Made by a program: the position numbers and the translations under genes
Assembly: GCA_947166105.1 (NCBI GenBank)
Contig: CAMVCZ010000019.1
Coordinates: forward strand, 1 to 58,485
Source: an uncultured Bacteroidales bacterium
Lineage (GTDB): Bacteria > Bacteroidota > Bacteroidia > Bacteroidales > F082
Length of the DNA: 58,485 nt
Direction: 5' to 3'
Notes under the pieces: generated by a model
The model's database searches: none
The model's input: the letters and a program-made list of their open reading frames with translations, nothing else
What the model was told of the DNA's origin: nothing
Part shown: piece by piece, positions 9,150 through 15,639 of the stretch
Layout: each line of letters opens with the position of its first letter
Numbering within the stretch: position 1 is the stretch's first letter

Positions 9150-9319
9150 TGTCAAACGACGGTCGCCAACAACTTGTTGACAGAAATGGCAGCTTCATCG
9201 CTTTGCCCGGATTCGGACAAACTGATGACCAAGACGGCGCCCCTCTGGGCAGCGGCATTGCCGTGCTGCTCGGTTTGGGCGCAGCCTACATGGTGGGCAA
9301 GAAGCACAAGGAGGAATAA
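9149..9319 (+). pseudogene. C-terminal stump of a surface protein (GSG-helix-KKHKEE tail)
   Basis: The frame from a GTG at 9149 to TAA at 9317-9319 encodes 56 residues: an acidic/hydrophilic stretch, then APLGSG, a transmembrane helix (IAVLLGLGAAYMVG) and a basic end KKHKEE. This matches the C-terminal layout of the complete protein at 39780-40268 (APMGSG, helix, GKRKKED). There is no N-terminal part or signal peptide, and the frame begins inside the HEPN stop codon. I read it as the remnant of a longer gene whose 5' part was lost when the MNT/HEPN pair arrived. A genuine tiny membrane protein is less likely but not excluded. Confidence 0.6.
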
Positions 9320-9340
9320 TCCCACTCGCGCTTGAAACGA

Positions 9341-9377
9341 AAAGCGGCATCCCGTTTGGGGGGTGCCGCTTTTTTTG
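9341..9377 (+). terminator. intrinsic terminator after the stump
   Basis: AAAGCGGCATCCC pairs with GGGTGCCGCTTT, followed by seven Ts. It is a near copy of the ackA terminator with compensating stem changes (GACA/TGTC versus GGCA/TGCC). Confidence 0.85.
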
Positions 9378-9395
9378 GCTTGGGTTGGAGGGAAG

Positions 9396-10979
9396 TCACT
9401 GCTCGATGATCCAATCCGAAACCGTCTTGGTCTCTTGCGAAAAGGCGATACCTATCTTGACGACAGGCTTGCCCTCGGCTTGGTAAGGAATCGCATAATC
9501 TTTCGAGTTGATTTGGTCGAGAGCCTCTTGCGCCGTGCCGCGCATCTTCAGTTCCATCACATACACGGCATCAGGCATGAAAACGACTACATCCGTGCGG
9601 CCACGCGCCACTTTCACCTGAGTATAGGTACGGTAGTTGAAGATGGAGAACACCACGTATGTCAAGACCTCGTAATAGGCCTCGTATTTTGCGATGTCGT
9701 CCAATTCCTTTGCCCCGAAATCGAGGTAAGGAATGGAGGCGAAGAAGGCCTGCATCAGTTTCAAGGCGCCTTCTATGTCGTGGTGAATCAAACTGGCGTA
9801 GAAATTGCCTGCAAAGCCCTGCGTGTTGGCGTTGTAGATGCCCATCATCGAGGAGAGGAAATTGTCCATGAAACCCACTTTCACCTCGGCGTTGGGGAAG
9901 TCGAGCGTGTAGTTCCTGCTATAGAAATCATAGCCCTTGATGGTGAGATAGCCCGCCTGATAGAGCAAGGGCAAGGCGGAGGTCATGGCCTCGGTGGGCA
10001 CATCGAACTGCGAGGAGGACACCTGAAGTTTTTCCAACTCCAAGATGTTGGTGTTGAATCGTTTCATCGCCTCGAAGAGGAAGGTGGGAGTTCCACTACC
10101 GAACCAATAGTAGTCCAACTTCTTGGATTTAAACGCATTGACAATGCTATAAGGATTGAAGATGTCTTGTGAATCCTCTCCGAAGTGATACCCGTCATAT
10201 TGTTGCTTCAGCATGTCGATCATTTCCTCCTTGGAGCAATGGTAACGGTCGGCAAGCATTTGGATGTCAGGGTCGAAGACGGTCAGCATCTCGTCCTTGG
10301 TGATGCCGCAGAGGGCGGTGTATTCCGAATCCATTGAGATGTTGGTCAGGTTGTTCAGCGTTGAGAAGATGCTCAGTTGGCTGAACTTGGTGATGCCCGT
10401 GATGAACACGAACTGCTCGTCCTTGTCGCAGATTTTGACATATTGATAGAACTCTTGCATGATGCGGCGCACCTCGGCCAGTTTTTCAGGATTGTTCAGA
10501 TGGTCGAGCAAAGGGGCATCGTACTCGTCGAGAATGACGACGGTCTTCAGTCCCGTTTGCCGATGGGCACGTTGGATAAGCCCCCTGAACCGCACGCCAA
10601 GATTCTTCTCTTCAGGCACCCTGCCGTAAATTTCTTCATAATCATGCAATTGCGCGTCCAAGGCATTGTAGATTTCTTCCTTTTCGTGTGTGTTTTTACA
10701 CGCGCTCATATCGAAATGCAACACGGGATGTTGTTTCCATTCCTTCTCCAACTCGCCGATGGCCAAGCCTTCAAACAAGTCCTTGCGGCCTTGGAAATAG
10801 TATTTCAATGTGCTGCAAAGCAACGACTTGCCGAACCTTCGCGGACGGCTGAGGAAGACGAATTGTGATTCTCTAGTCAGTTTGTAGATAAGGTCTGTCT
10901 TGTCAATGTATATGCGTCCATCCTGACGGATGCGTTCAAAATCGGCGATGCCGGCGGTGTAGAGTCTCATGGGTAGCAT
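9396..10979 (-). CDS. AAA-ATPase-like / PD-(D/E)XK nuclease superfamily protein (DUF1703 type)
   Basis: Two-domain protein of a family expanded in Bacteroidota. The N-terminal AAA-ATPase-like domain has the lead-in RIYIDKTDLIYKL, a Walker A SRPRRFGKS (residues 44-52) and a Walker B VVILDEYDAP (148-157). The C-terminal PD-(D/E)XK domain has GRTDVVVF followed by VYVMELKMRG, giving D...E-x-K near residues 455-480. Function is unproven; mobile-element or defence roles are suggested for relatives. The start at 10979 gives 527 aa; MRLYTAG at 10970 is an equally good start. The longer open frame upstream crosses the promoter box and is rejected. It stands alone, leftward. Confidence 0.87.
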   Translation of the reverse strand: MLPMRLYTAGIADFERIRQDGRIYIDKTDLIYKLTRESQFVFLSRPRRFGKSLLCSTLKYYFQGRKDLFEGLAIGELEKEWKQHPVLHFDMSACKNTHEKEEIYNALDAQLHDYEEIYGRVPEEKNLGVRFRGLIQRAHRQTGLKTVVILDEYDAPLLDHLNNPEKLAEVRRIMQEFYQYVKICDKDEQFVFITGITKFSQLSIFSTLNNLTNISMDSEYTALCGITKDEMLTVFDPDIQMLADRYHCSKEEMIDMLKQQYDGYHFGEDSQDIFNPYSIVNAFKSKKLDYYWFGSGTPTFLFEAMKRFNTNILELEKLQVSSSQFDVPTEAMTSALPLLYQAGYLTIKGYDFYSRNYTLDFPNAEVKVGFMDNFLSSMMGIYNANTQGFAGNFYASLIHHDIEGALKLMQAFFASIPYLDFGAKELDDIAKYEAYYEVLTYVVFSIFNYRTYTQVKVARGRTDVVVFMPDAVYVMELKMRGTAQEALDQINSKDYAIPYQAEGKPVVKIGIAFSQETKTVSDWIIEQ

Positions 10980-11002
10980 GGCGATATGGTTTTTTTCCGC
11001 TG

Positions 11003-11010
11003 CAAAAATA
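11003..11010 (-). promoter_or_regulatory. -7 box of the ATPase/PD-(D/E)XK gene
   Basis: Minus strand TATTTTTG within TTGCTATTTTTGCAGCGG, 23 bases before the start codon. Nearly the same string (GCTATTTTTGCGGC) recurs before two genes at 30131 and 31507. It decides against the long upstream frame. Confidence 0.65.
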
Positions 11011-11056
11011 GCAATTTTTGGATTTTTTTGAAATTGCCTACAGAAAATCCGTAGTC

Positions 11057-11088
11057 CATTACGGCAGGGGTCAGCCCCTGTCGTAATG
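11057..11088. repeat. 14-bp-arm hairpin overlapping the PAS gene stop
   Basis: CATTACGGCAGGGG and CCCCTGTCGTAATG are inverted copies with one mismatch around TCAG. The TCA is the stop codon (TGA) of the PAS gene, so the last codons of that gene are part of the palindrome. It may serve as a terminator-like or repeat element. Confidence 0.7.
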
Positions 11089-11406
11089 CGGCATGTCGTC
11101 AGGCAGGATAATGGAGAACTCGATGAGTCCGCCAACCACCTGCCTGTCGTCGTCTTCGTACCACGGCGTTTGGTAGATGAGTTTCTTCTTTCCTTTCTTG
11201 GAAATCGTGTAGACGTTGGTTGCGGCATCGTCAAGCAGGTGGCGGATGATTTGCTGCGAACGCTCGTTGTGGCATTTCATCAGGTCGCGGCCACGGGCGT
11301 CGCCGTTCACTTCGATGCTGCTGTCATTTTGGTAAAGGATTTCGCCGTCCTTGGCGCTAATCGTGATGGCCAGATTGAGGCCTTTCAAATAATCAAGTTG
11401 GTTCAT
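11071..11406 (-). CDS. small PAS-domain protein
   Basis: Single-domain PAS-like protein of 111 aa with no output domain. ITISAKDGEILYQNDSS (residues 15-31) is a typical PAS entry. CHNERSQQIIRHLL then VYTISKKGKKKLIYQTPWYEDD and GGLIEFSIILPDDMPH form the rest of the fold. Relatives are stand-alone cytosolic sensors of unknown signal and partner. It is transcribed divergently from the lptF-like gene, the two -7 boxes being only nine bases apart. The C-terminal HYDRG is encoded by the overlapping hairpin at 11057-11088. Confidence 0.77.
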   Translation of the reverse strand: MNQLDYLKGLNLAITISAKDGEILYQNDSSIEVNGDARGRDLMKCHNERSQQIIRHLLDDAATNVYTISKKGKKKLIYQTPWYEDDDRQVVGGLIEFSIILPDDMPHYDRG

Positions 11407-11425
11407 AGTGCATGTAATTTTTCGG

Positions 11426-11433
11426 CAAAGGTA
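11426..11433 (-). promoter_or_regulatory. -7 box of the PAS gene
   Basis: Minus strand TACCTTTG, 19 bases before the PAS start codon. It lies back to back with the rightward box at 11443-11450. Confidence 0.65.
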
Positions 11434-11442
11434 GAATTTTTC

Positions 11443-11450
11443 TAAATTTG
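11443..11450 (+). promoter_or_regulatory. -7 box of the lptF/G-like gene
   Basis: TAAATTTG, 19 bases before the ATG at 11470. The two divergent promoters must overlap in their -33 regions. Confidence 0.65.
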
Positions 11451-11469
11451 CAGCGTTCTTTTATCGAAA

Positions 11470-12972
11470 ATGAAGAAACTTTACCAATATATCATCAAGT
11501 CGTTTTTGGGTACTTTTGTGCTCACCTTCTTCATTGTGGTGTTCATTTGGGTGATGCAATTCGTTTGGCTCTATGTGGACGATTTGGTTGGCAAAGGTTT
11601 GGAAATCAAAATTATAGCTGAACTTTTGTTCTACACTTCCATCACTGCAATTCCCATGTCGCTGCCGTTGGCATTGCTGTTGGCATTGCTGATGTGTTTC
11701 GGCAACTTGGGCGAGCATTATGAATTGGTGGCCATGAAAGCCTCGGGCATATCCATGTGGCGTGCCATGCGTCCTTTGCTCTATTTCTCGTTGGTTCTCA
11801 GCATATTGGCCTTCTTCATCTCCAACAGTCTCATCCCCATAGCCACCCTGAAATGGCGCACCCTCTTGACCGACGTGCAACGGCAGAAATTGGCCTTCAA
11901 CATCAAGGAAGGAGTGTTTTACAAGGACATCGAAGGCTACGTGATTTATGTGGAGCGGAAAGGCAAGGACGGCAGCAGCATCTACGGCGTGAAGATTTAC
12001 GACCACAACGACCATAACGGCAACACCAAAATCATCTCCGCCGACTCGGGCATGATGACCATGAGCCCCAACCAGCGCAACATCATCTTCACGCTCTACA
12101 ACGGCCACAACTACACCGACATCACCACTTCCGACAACTACAAGGAAACGCGACCCTTCGAGCGCATGTCGTTCAAGCAAGAGCAACTCAAGTTCAGCCT
12201 TGCCTCGTTCGACATGACGCGATCGAGCGAGGACATGTACAAGTCGTACCAGCAAATGATGAACATCCGCCAACTTTCCGCCTCTTTGGACTCGTTGGAA
12301 CGGCGGCAGGTGAGCAAGCAAGAGTCGTTCACTCAAGGCTTTGAGCGACGATGGGCCAATTATAAAAGCCTCACCCTCCCCGAACCGAAAAAGGCCTTGG
12401 CCGCCAATGACAGTTTGGTTGCCGACACCCTCGCCACCGACACCTGCCACATCCTCCGCTGGCCCCTGCTCGACCACTATGAAGGCGAAATGCGCACCGC
12501 CATCGTCAACATGGCCGTTGGCACCGCGCAAAACGCCAAAGACAACGTGGCTTTCAACAAAATGGACCTCAATTCGCATACTGAGAACATCAACAAGCAC
12601 CGGAAGGAGTGGCACAAGAAATTCACCTTGAGCATCGCCTGCATCATCTTTTTCTTCATCGGTGCGCCATTGGGCAGCATCATCCGCAAGGGCGGCTTGG
12701 GCCTGCCAGTGGTGATTTCGGTGTTGTTTTTCGTGGTCTATTACATCATCTCCACCATCGGCGAGCGCATGGCCGTTTTTGGCGGCCTCAACATGTTCCT
12801 CGGCGTGTGGATTTCGTCCATCGTACTGCTGCCCATTGGCCTGTTTTTCACCTTCAAGGCCACCACCGACGCAGCCCTGTTCGACGGCGACAGTTGGAAG
12901 AAATTCTTCCAGAAATTGTTCAAAAAGCAAAAGAAAAACGAGGTTGAATTTAACACACAAACAAATCGGTAG
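11470..12972 (+). CDS. LptF/LptG family lipopolysaccharide export permease
   Basis: Inner-membrane permease subunit that with LptB extracts LPS for transport to the outer membrane. The N-terminal half has KKLYQYIIKSFLGTFVLTFF and the helix block ending ELVAMKASGISMWRAMRPLL, the LptF/G coupling region. A periplasmic jellyroll domain of about 200 residues follows (KLAFNIKEGVFYKDIEGYVIYVERK). After a variable linker rich in charged residues (about 230-370), three C-terminal helices appear (FTLSIACIIFFFIGAPLGSIIRKGGLGLPVVIS). Length 500 aa is longer than enterobacterial LptF/G, which is usual in Bacteroidota because of the linker. LptF cannot be separated from LptG by eye. Two glycosyltransferase genes follow. 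Confidence 0.88.
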   Translation: MKKLYQYIIKSFLGTFVLTFFIVVFIWVMQFVWLYVDDLVGKGLEIKIIAELLFYTSITAIPMSLPLALLLALLMCFGNLGEHYELVAMKASGISMWRAMRPLLYFSLVLSILAFFISNSLIPIATLKWRTLLTDVQRQKLAFNIKEGVFYKDIEGYVIYVERKGKDGSSIYGVKIYDHNDHNGNTKIISADSGMMTMSPNQRNIIFTLYNGHNYTDITTSDNYKETRPFERMSFKQEQLKFSLASFDMTRSSEDMYKSYQQMMNIRQLSASLDSLERRQVSKQESFTQGFERRWANYKSLTLPEPKKALAANDSLVADTLATDTCHILRWPLLDHYEGEMRTAIVNMAVGTAQNAKDNVAFNKMDLNSHTENINKHRKEWHKKFTLSIACIIFFFIGAPLGSIIRKGGLGLPVVISVLFFVVYYIISTIGERMAVFGGLNMFLGVWISSIVLLPIGLFFTFKATTDAALFDGDSWKKFFQKLFKKQKKNEVEFNTQTNR

Positions 12973-12976
12973 TTGC

Positions 12977-13028
12977 GGCGTTTCGACAAGCTCAACGACC
13001 TTAGGTCCCTGAGCCTGTCGAAGGGCCG
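12977..13028. repeat. REP-like dyad, copy 2 of 7
   Basis: GGCGTTTCGACAAGCTCAACGACC and CCCTGAGCCTGTCGAAGGGCC form an imperfect dyad in the 82-base gap between the permease gene and the first glycosyltransferase gene. Confidence 0.85.
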
Positions 13029-13054
13029 AAACTAACAGAACAAATCCCTTCATA

Positions 13055-14272
13055 ATGAAAATACTCCTCCTCTGCAACAAGCCTCCCTACCCTGCCTCCG
13101 AAGGCGGCCCGATGGCCATGAACAGCATCATCACCGGCCTGCTCGAAGCGGGTCATCAGGTCAAGATATTGGCGGTCAACAGCGAGAAATTCCATGTCAA
13201 GGAAAGCGACATCCCCGAAGAATACAAGCGGAAGACCGGCATCGAACTCATCAATGTCGACCTGCGCGTCAAGCCCGCGAAGGCGTTTCTCAACCTGTTC
13301 ACCAAAAAATCCTACCATGTGGAGCGTTTCGTTTCCAAAGACTTCAGAAACAGGCTAATAGAAGTGCTGAAACACGAGCATTTTGACGTGGTGCAGCTGG
13401 AAATGCTCTTCATGGCACCCTATGTTGAGGACATCCGCGCCCACTCGAAGGCCATGATTGTGATGCGTGCCCACAATGTGGAGCACAAGATTTGGGAGCG
13501 TATCGCCAAGGAAACGAAGTTTTTCCTTAAACGATGGTATATCAACCACTTGGCAAAGACTTTGAAGGAATACGAACTTTCCGCTTTGGAAACCGTAGAC
13601 GGCATTGCCGCCATCACCCGCAAGGATGCGGCCTATTTCCGAAAATACTGCTCCAAGCCCATCATCGACATTCCGTATGGCGTTTATCCAGAGGAGTTTA
13701 CACCGAAATATGAGATTGAAGGCAAGCCCAAGTTCTACCACATTGGCTCCATGAACTGGATGCCCAACGAGGAAGGCATTCGCTGGTTCATTGAAGAAGT
13801 GCTGCCCAAGACCATCGAAAAAGTCCCCGATTTCGTGTATCATTTGGCAGGCCGCAACATGCCCGAATGGTTGACCGCACTGAAAAACAAGCATATCAAT
13901 GTCATCGGAGAAGTGCCTGATGCCAAGGCCTTTGTGAGCGACCATGACGTGGCCATCGTGCCACTGCTTTCGGGTAGCGGCATCCGAATCAAGATCATCG
14001 AGTCGATGGCGATGGGCAAGACCGTCATCACCACCCGTGTGGGGGCCGAAGGCATCCTTTACGACGAGGAAGTGAACCTCATCATTGCCGAAAACAAGGC
14101 CAAGATGGTGGAAGCCATCCGCAGCATCAACGAAAACCCGCAAATTGCCGTCAGGATTGGGCAAGCCGCGAGGAAATTGGTGGAAGAAACCTACGACAAC
14201 CGCAAGATTATCGCCCGTCTTTTGATGTTTTATGAGCAAATCAAGCCGGGGAGCAAGATAACTTTCCTGTAA
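13055..14272 (+). CDS. GT4-type glycosyltransferase
   Basis: Retaining GT-B glycosyltransferase, 405 aa, predicted to transfer a nucleotide-activated sugar to a surface glycan. The N-terminal Rossmann half starts MKILLLCNKPPYPASEGGPMA and contains MRAHNVEHKIW near residue 130. The C-terminal half has FYHIGSMNWMPNEEGIRWF near 229-247, a WxPN motif shared by Bacteroidota GT4 enzymes. IVPLLSGSGIRIKIIESMAMG near 307-327 is the nucleotide-sugar-binding signature, with E-x7-E spacing relaxed. Upstream is the REP copy; downstream an inverted-repeat element precedes a second GT4 gene of similar layout. Donor and acceptor cannot be predicted. Confidence 0.87.
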   Translation: MKILLLCNKPPYPASEGGPMAMNSIITGLLEAGHQVKILAVNSEKFHVKESDIPEEYKRKTGIELINVDLRVKPAKAFLNLFTKKSYHVERFVSKDFRNRLIEVLKHEHFDVVQLEMLFMAPYVEDIRAHSKAMIVMRAHNVEHKIWERIAKETKFFLKRWYINHLAKTLKEYELSALETVDGIAAITRKDAAYFRKYCSKPIIDIPYGVYPEEFTPKYEIEGKPKFYHIGSMNWMPNEEGIRWFIEEVLPKTIEKVPDFVYHLAGRNMPEWLTALKNKHINVIGEVPDAKAFVSDHDVAIVPLLSGSGIRIKIIESMAMGKTVITTRVGAEGILYDEEVNLIIAENKAKMVEAIRSINENPQIAVRIGQAARKLVEETYDNRKIIARLLMFYEQIKPGSKITFL

Positions 14273-14297
14273 TTTCACGCTGAATACGAGTTTATTT

Positions 14298-14404
14298 CAC
14301 GCAGAAATCGCAGAATCCGCAGAACCTGCCGGCTATATTTTGCGTCGCATTGCGATTCATATAATTAACTACGTCAAATCTACGATTTCTGCGTATTCTG
14401 CGTG
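14298..14404. repeat. inverted CGCAGAA repeat element
   Basis: The left arm (14298-14324) is built of 9-base repeats CGCAGAAAT-CGCAGAATC-CGCAGAACC. The right arm (14382-14404) is the reverse complement of a similar run, CACGCAGAATACGCAGAAATCG. About 57 bases of spacer have no frame. It is a small non-coding dyad element just upstream of the next gene's promoter. Confidence 0.7.
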
Positions 14405-14422
14405 CCATAATAAAATATTCCT

Positions 14423-14430
14423 TAAATTTG
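14423..14430 (+). promoter_or_regulatory. -7 box of the second glycosyltransferase gene
   Basis: TAAATTTG, 18 bases before the ATG at 14449. It lies right after the inverted CGCAGAA element and shows that the start is 14449, not the upstream TTG at 14428. Confidence 0.65.
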
Positions 14431-14448
14431 CTCCCTAAATCCTACGAG

Positions 14449-15639
14449 ATGAAGATATTCGTACTTCTGCCCCGCATACCCTATCCGCTTGAAAAAGGCG
14501 ACAAGTTGCGGGCTTTCAACCAGATAAAGCAACTCGCGAAGCATAACGAAATCGTCCTCTGTGCCTTGAATGACAACGCCAAGGTGAGCGAACAGGACGC
14601 TTTTCGAGCCTTGCAGCCTTATTGCCAGTCCATCAACTTTATCAGATTCAACAAGTTGCAAATCCTTTTGGGACTTGTTCGCGCTTTCTTTAAGGGACTA
14701 CCCATGCAATGCGGCTATTTCTACAACCACAAGGCCGCCAAGAAAGTCAACGCATTGATTGCCAAACACAAGCCCGACATGCTGTATGGGCAACTGTTGC
14801 GTGTAGCTGAATACATCCGCCACAAAGACATCCCGAAAGCCATTGATTATCAGGATATTTTCTCCTACGGCATGAAACGACGCGCCGATATTGCATCATT
14901 CGTGACGCGACCTATATATAATATGGAGTACCACAGGCTGGCACGTTACGAGGCCGCCATTTTCGATGATTTCGACGTGCGCACCATCATTAGCGAGCCT
15001 GACCGCAAACTGTTCCCACACGAAAAACGCGACGAAATCCTCATCATCCCCAACGGCGTGGACCACGACTTTTTCAAGCCGATGGAGCGCGAGAAGAAAT
15101 ACGATTTGGTGTTTACGGGCAACATGAGCTATCCGCCCAACGTAAACGCCGTGGAATATTTAGCCTACGAGATTCTTCCCATCGTTTGGAAAACGCGGCA
15201 CGAAACAACCCTTTACATCGCCGGTGCCACCCCCGACCCGAAGGTGAAGAAGGCCGCTTCGGAAAGAATCATCGTCAGCGGTTGGCTCGACGACATCCGC
15301 GACGCCTACGCGCAAAGCCGTGTATTCATCGCCCCTATGCGAATCGGCACGGGCCTACAAAACAAACTGTTGGAGGCCATGTCGATGCGCCTGCCCGCCA
15401 TCACCTCGCCCTTGGCCAACGCCTCTTTGGGCGCGAAACCCGACGACGAAATCTTGATTGGCAGCAATGCCCAAGAAATGGCGCAACACATCATCACTTT
15501 ATTGACAGATACCGAAAAAGCAGAGCAGATTGCCCAAGCGGGATTTGATTTCACGAATCGGGTGTATGATTGGGGACGGGCGACGGAACGGTTGGAAGAG
15601 GCGATGAAATCGATAACTAAACAAACCCACCCACAATGA
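14449..15639 (+). CDS. GT4-type glycosyltransferase
   Basis: Second GT-B glycosyltransferase, 396 aa from the ATG that follows the promoter box. The N terminus MKIFVLLPRIPYPLEKGDKL is typical of the family, which often works in capsule, O-antigen or stalk glycan assembly. VFTGNMSYPPNVNAVEYLA near 222-240 corresponds to the GxMxxxPN motif. FIAPMRIGTGLQNKLLEAMSMRLPAITS near 301-328 is the donor-binding signature with the conserved glutamate. The stop overlaps the start of the restriction-modification gene in ATGA, an unusual coupling for unrelated functions. Substrates unknown. Confidence 0.87.
   Translation: MKIFVLLPRIPYPLEKGDKLRAFNQIKQLAKHNEIVLCALNDNAKVSEQDAFRALQPYCQSINFIRFNKLQILLGLVRAFFKGLPMQCGYFYNHKAAKKVNALIAKHKPDMLYGQLLRVAEYIRHKDIPKAIDYQDIFSYGMKRRADIASFVTRPIYNMEYHRLARYEAAIFDDFDVRTIISEPDRKLFPHEKRDEILIIPNGVDHDFFKPMEREKKYDLVFTGNMSYPPNVNAVEYLAYEILPIVWKTRHETTLYIAGATPDPKVKKAASERIIVSGWLDDIRDAYAQSRVFIAPMRIGTGLQNKLLEAMSMRLPAITSPLANASLGAKPDDEILIGSNAQEMAQHIITLLTDTEKAEQIAQAGFDFTNRVYDWGRATERLEEAMKSITKQTHPQ

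Noticed and set aside
11461..13080. 539-codon minus-strand frame opposite the lptF/G-like gene
   Set aside because: Shadow frame; its first residues come from the REP copy at 12977 and the rest is antisense to a conserved permease.
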